Origin: an uncultured bacterium
GTDB lineage: Bacteria; Cyanobacteriota; Vampirovibrionia; Gastranaerophilales; Gastranaerophilaceae
DNA length: 7,635 nt
Assembly (NCBI GenBank): GCA_900549855.1
Contig: URPS01000068.1
Location: 1-7,635, forward strand
Direction of reading: 5' to 3'
The position numbers and the translations under genes were made by a program. This document shows positions 6,178 to 7,635 of this stretch, one piece after another. The notes under the pieces are model-generated. The model did not search any database, was not told where the DNA came from, and worked only from the letters and a program-made list of their open reading frames with translations. How positions within the stretch are numbered: the stretch's first letter is position 1; each line of letters begins with the position of its first letter.

Positions 6178-7113
6178 TTATAAAGCTAAGATGCAGGCTC
6201 TTAAGGTTTCGTCTTCAATAGAATCAATAGCTAATTGCTTGTGCTCTGCTTTTAAGGCTTTTTGTTCTTTTAATTTTGACAAAACTTTTAGAATAAGTGT
6301 TGGATTACTTGAATCAAGTAGAGCTTCCAGTTCTTCAATTTCATCAACATAATCGACTGCAAAAAATACAAAATCGCTTTCATCAAACAATTCGTCATAA
6401 AGCAAGCTTTTTAATTTATTGCTGTCAATTTTTAATAAAAAGTTGTTAATTGCTTGAACTTCATCTTTCGTATTTTTGTCGCAATCAAACAAATATTCAT
6501 CATTAGCGGTGAGTTCTGCAAATTTTTCTTGTGCTAACCTTAACAGCAATGCAGATGTACTAGTTAAATTGTTATTGTACAAATTTTCAAATATTTCTAA
6601 TAAATTATAATCAATAACAGCTGAAACCGGTAAAATTTCAGGTATAGCATTCACTATGTTGCATAAAACTAAAATTCCATCATCATTTTTAACTAATTCG
6701 TCTATAGGAATAAGATATGGTATTTCTGATGCAATATTTTCAGATAAAGATGATACTTTCATGACATTAAAAATTTCTTCGAGCGTGTCTTTTGCCTTGA
6801 AATTCACTAGATATTTTACACCGTTGTATTGTTCAAATTCATCATCAGAACGCAATAATGCTAAAGCTTCCTTTTTGAAATCATCATCATTTGCTCTCGC
6901 TAAAATTTCTATTGAATTTATACTTAAAGGTTCAAAGTCCGATTTTGCAGCATTTCTTAATAGAGGCAAAAGCTCTGTTACGTATTCTTTTGGTACTAAT
7001 GATAGGAATTTTGCAGCGTAAGCTTTTTTACCATCATCACCATTTATGAATATTTCTTTTATCAAAGGCAAAAGCTCTAAACCGCCATAATTGTACAAAA
7101 CTTGTGCTATCAT
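6178..7113 (-). CDS. HEAT-like helical-repeat protein, probably missing its N-terminus
   Basis: No specific function is recognisable. The 311 residues shown are acidic and almost wholly helical, in repeating pairs of amphipathic helices about 30-40 residues long. Examples are GLELLPLIKEIF, KKAYAAKFLSLV, VTELLPLLRNAA, LSINSIEILA and NPTLILKVLSKL. This is the look of a HEAT or ARM-type solenoid used as a protein-binding scaffold. There is no signal peptide or membrane segment. The ATG at 7113 is the first possible start but has no ribosome binding site. The frame stays open upstream to 7185 without ATG, GTG or TTG, and the first ~9 added residues (DYYSSSYDT) read like natural protein. The real gene therefore probably began further right and was cut at about 7140. 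Its stop is clear (TAA at 6178-6180). Confidence 0.6.
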   Translation of the reverse strand: MIAQVLYNYGGLELLPLIKEIFINGDDGKKAYAAKFLSLVPKEYVTELLPLLRNAAKSDFEPLSINSIEILARANDDDFKKEALALLRSDDEFEQYNGVKYLVNFKAKDTLEEIFNVMKVSSLSENIASEIPYLIPIDELVKNDDGILVLCNIVNAIPEILPVSAVIDYNLLEIFENLYNNNLTSTSALLLRLAQEKFAELTANDEYLFDCDKNTKDEVQAINNFLLKIDSNKLKSLLYDELFDESDFVFFAVDYVDEIEELEALLDSSNPTLILKVLSKLKEQKALKAEHKQLAIDSIEDETLRACILAL

Positions 7114-7159
7114 TGTGTCATATGATGATGAATAATAATCAAAAAAAGAAATTAAATTT

Positions 7160-7635
7160 ATGATAACGGCGTTTAGAGACGGCTTTCAATCCGTTTACGG
7201 AGCGAGAGTTTTATCTAAAGATTTTATGCCAGCCGTTGAAGCTTTCGTTAATGCGGGAGTAAAATATTTTGAATCGGGAGGCGGCGCTACATTTCAAAGC
7301 GCTTTTTTCTATAATAACGAAAACGCTTTTGATGTAATGGATTCTTTTAGAAAAACCGTAGGTCCCGATGTCGATTTGCAAACTTTAGCGAGAGGCGTTA
7401 ATGTCGTTGGATTAGAATCTCAACCAAGAGAGATGATTAAATTGCATGCCGATTTATTTAAAAAACATGGCGTGACTACTATTAGAAATTTTGACGCATT
7501 AAACGATGTTAATAATTTGATTTATAGCGGAAAATGTATTAAAGAAGCTGGACTTAAACATCAAGTTTGCGTTACTATGATGGCTCTTCCGCCTGAATGT
7601 AAAGGCGCTCATGATTCCGAATTCTACGCTAAAGT
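7160..7635 (+). CDS. Biotin-dependent carboxyltransferase subunit (pyruvate carboxylase B / oxaloacetate decarboxylase alpha type), partial
   Basis: The reading frame continues past the window end; about 158 residues are visible. They form the start of an HMG-CoA lyase-like TIM-barrel carboxyltransferase domain, which moves CO2 between carboxybiotin and pyruvate/oxaloacetate. AFRDGFQSVYGARV carries the RDGxQ motif with the metal-binding Asp. YFESGGGATFQ, LQTLARGVN and especially IRNFDALNDVNNL are hallmarks of PycB/OadA; the style resembles versions in Campylobacterota and spirochaetes. No ribosome binding site precedes ATG 7160. Seven further in-frame codons (SKKEIKF, from 7139) look like genuine family N-terminus but follow directly on a TAA at 7136-7138, so the authentic start appears to be missing. 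Glycine codons are 6 GGA, 6 GGC and only 1 GGT, unlike the preceding genes. PycB and OadA cannot be separated without the C-terminal part. Confidence 0.85.
   Translation, partial: MITAFRDGFQSVYGARVLSKDFMPAVEAFVNAGVKYFESGGGATFQSAFFYNNENAFDVMDSFRKTVGPDVDLQTLARGVNVVGLESQPREMIKLHADLFKKHGVTTIRNFDALNDVNNLIYSGKCIKEAGLKHQVCVTMMALPPECKGAHDSEFYAK

Noticed and set aside
6656..7021. Plus-strand 121-codon open frame opposite the HEAT-like gene
   Set aside because: It is a Ser/Phe/Lys-rich shadow of the acidic helical protein on the other strand, with no start signal.

Overview
The window is AT-rich bacterial DNA coding for housekeeping envelope and precursor metabolism. Lipid A genes (fabZ, lpxC, lpxD) and a heptose adenylyltransferase (rfaE2) point to a Gram-negative (diderm) bacterium that makes a heptose-containing lipopolysaccharide. 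The MEP isoprenoid gene (ispF) and two diaminopimelate-pathway genes (asd, dapB) fit that picture. AT-richness, separate lpxC and fabZ genes lying side by side, and the general look of the proteins would fit a gut Gastranaerophilales/Vampirovibrionia-type organism. That placement is inference only; no marker gene here fixes the phylum.

Layout. Positions 1-115 hold a likely promoter and a strong ribosome binding site for ispF (+). ispF converges on a long minus-strand block, and a perfect 16-bp hairpin at 648-682 serves as a shared bidirectional terminator. Read in its own direction (right to left), the minus block is dapB, asd, a 68-residue unknown protein, rfaE2 and lpxD, all with gaps of 15 bases or less. 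A 199-base gap carrying a GC-rich repeat-like element follows, then lpxC and fabZ. dapB has its own TATAAT box at 5830-5835, just downstream of an intrinsic terminator at 5862-5891 that closes off transcription from further upstream. The 5892-6177 interval has no convincing gene but could encode a small RNA. From 6178 a minus-strand gene for a HEAT-like helical-repeat protein runs rightwards.

How the genes work together. LpxC and LpxD carry out consecutive steps of lipid A synthesis, and FabZ supplies beta-hydroxyacyl-ACP metabolism that competes with lipid A for the same acyl donor. RfaE2 activates heptose for the LPS core. Asd and DapB feed meso-diaminopimelate to peptidoglycan and lysine. 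The block is therefore an envelope-precursor cluster.

The most notable point is at about 7114-7160. The HEAT-like gene and a plus-strand biotin-dependent carboxyltransferase gene (PycB/OadA type) both appear to lose their 5' ends at the same place. Neither has a ribosome binding site, the two frames run into each other, and codon preference changes (glycine GGT nearly disappears). This looks like an assembly chimera or a recent rearrangement junction, so the last ~480 bases may come from a different organism or locus. I found no CRISPR array, tRNA, rRNA, transposase or defence system, and no clear new multi-gene system.
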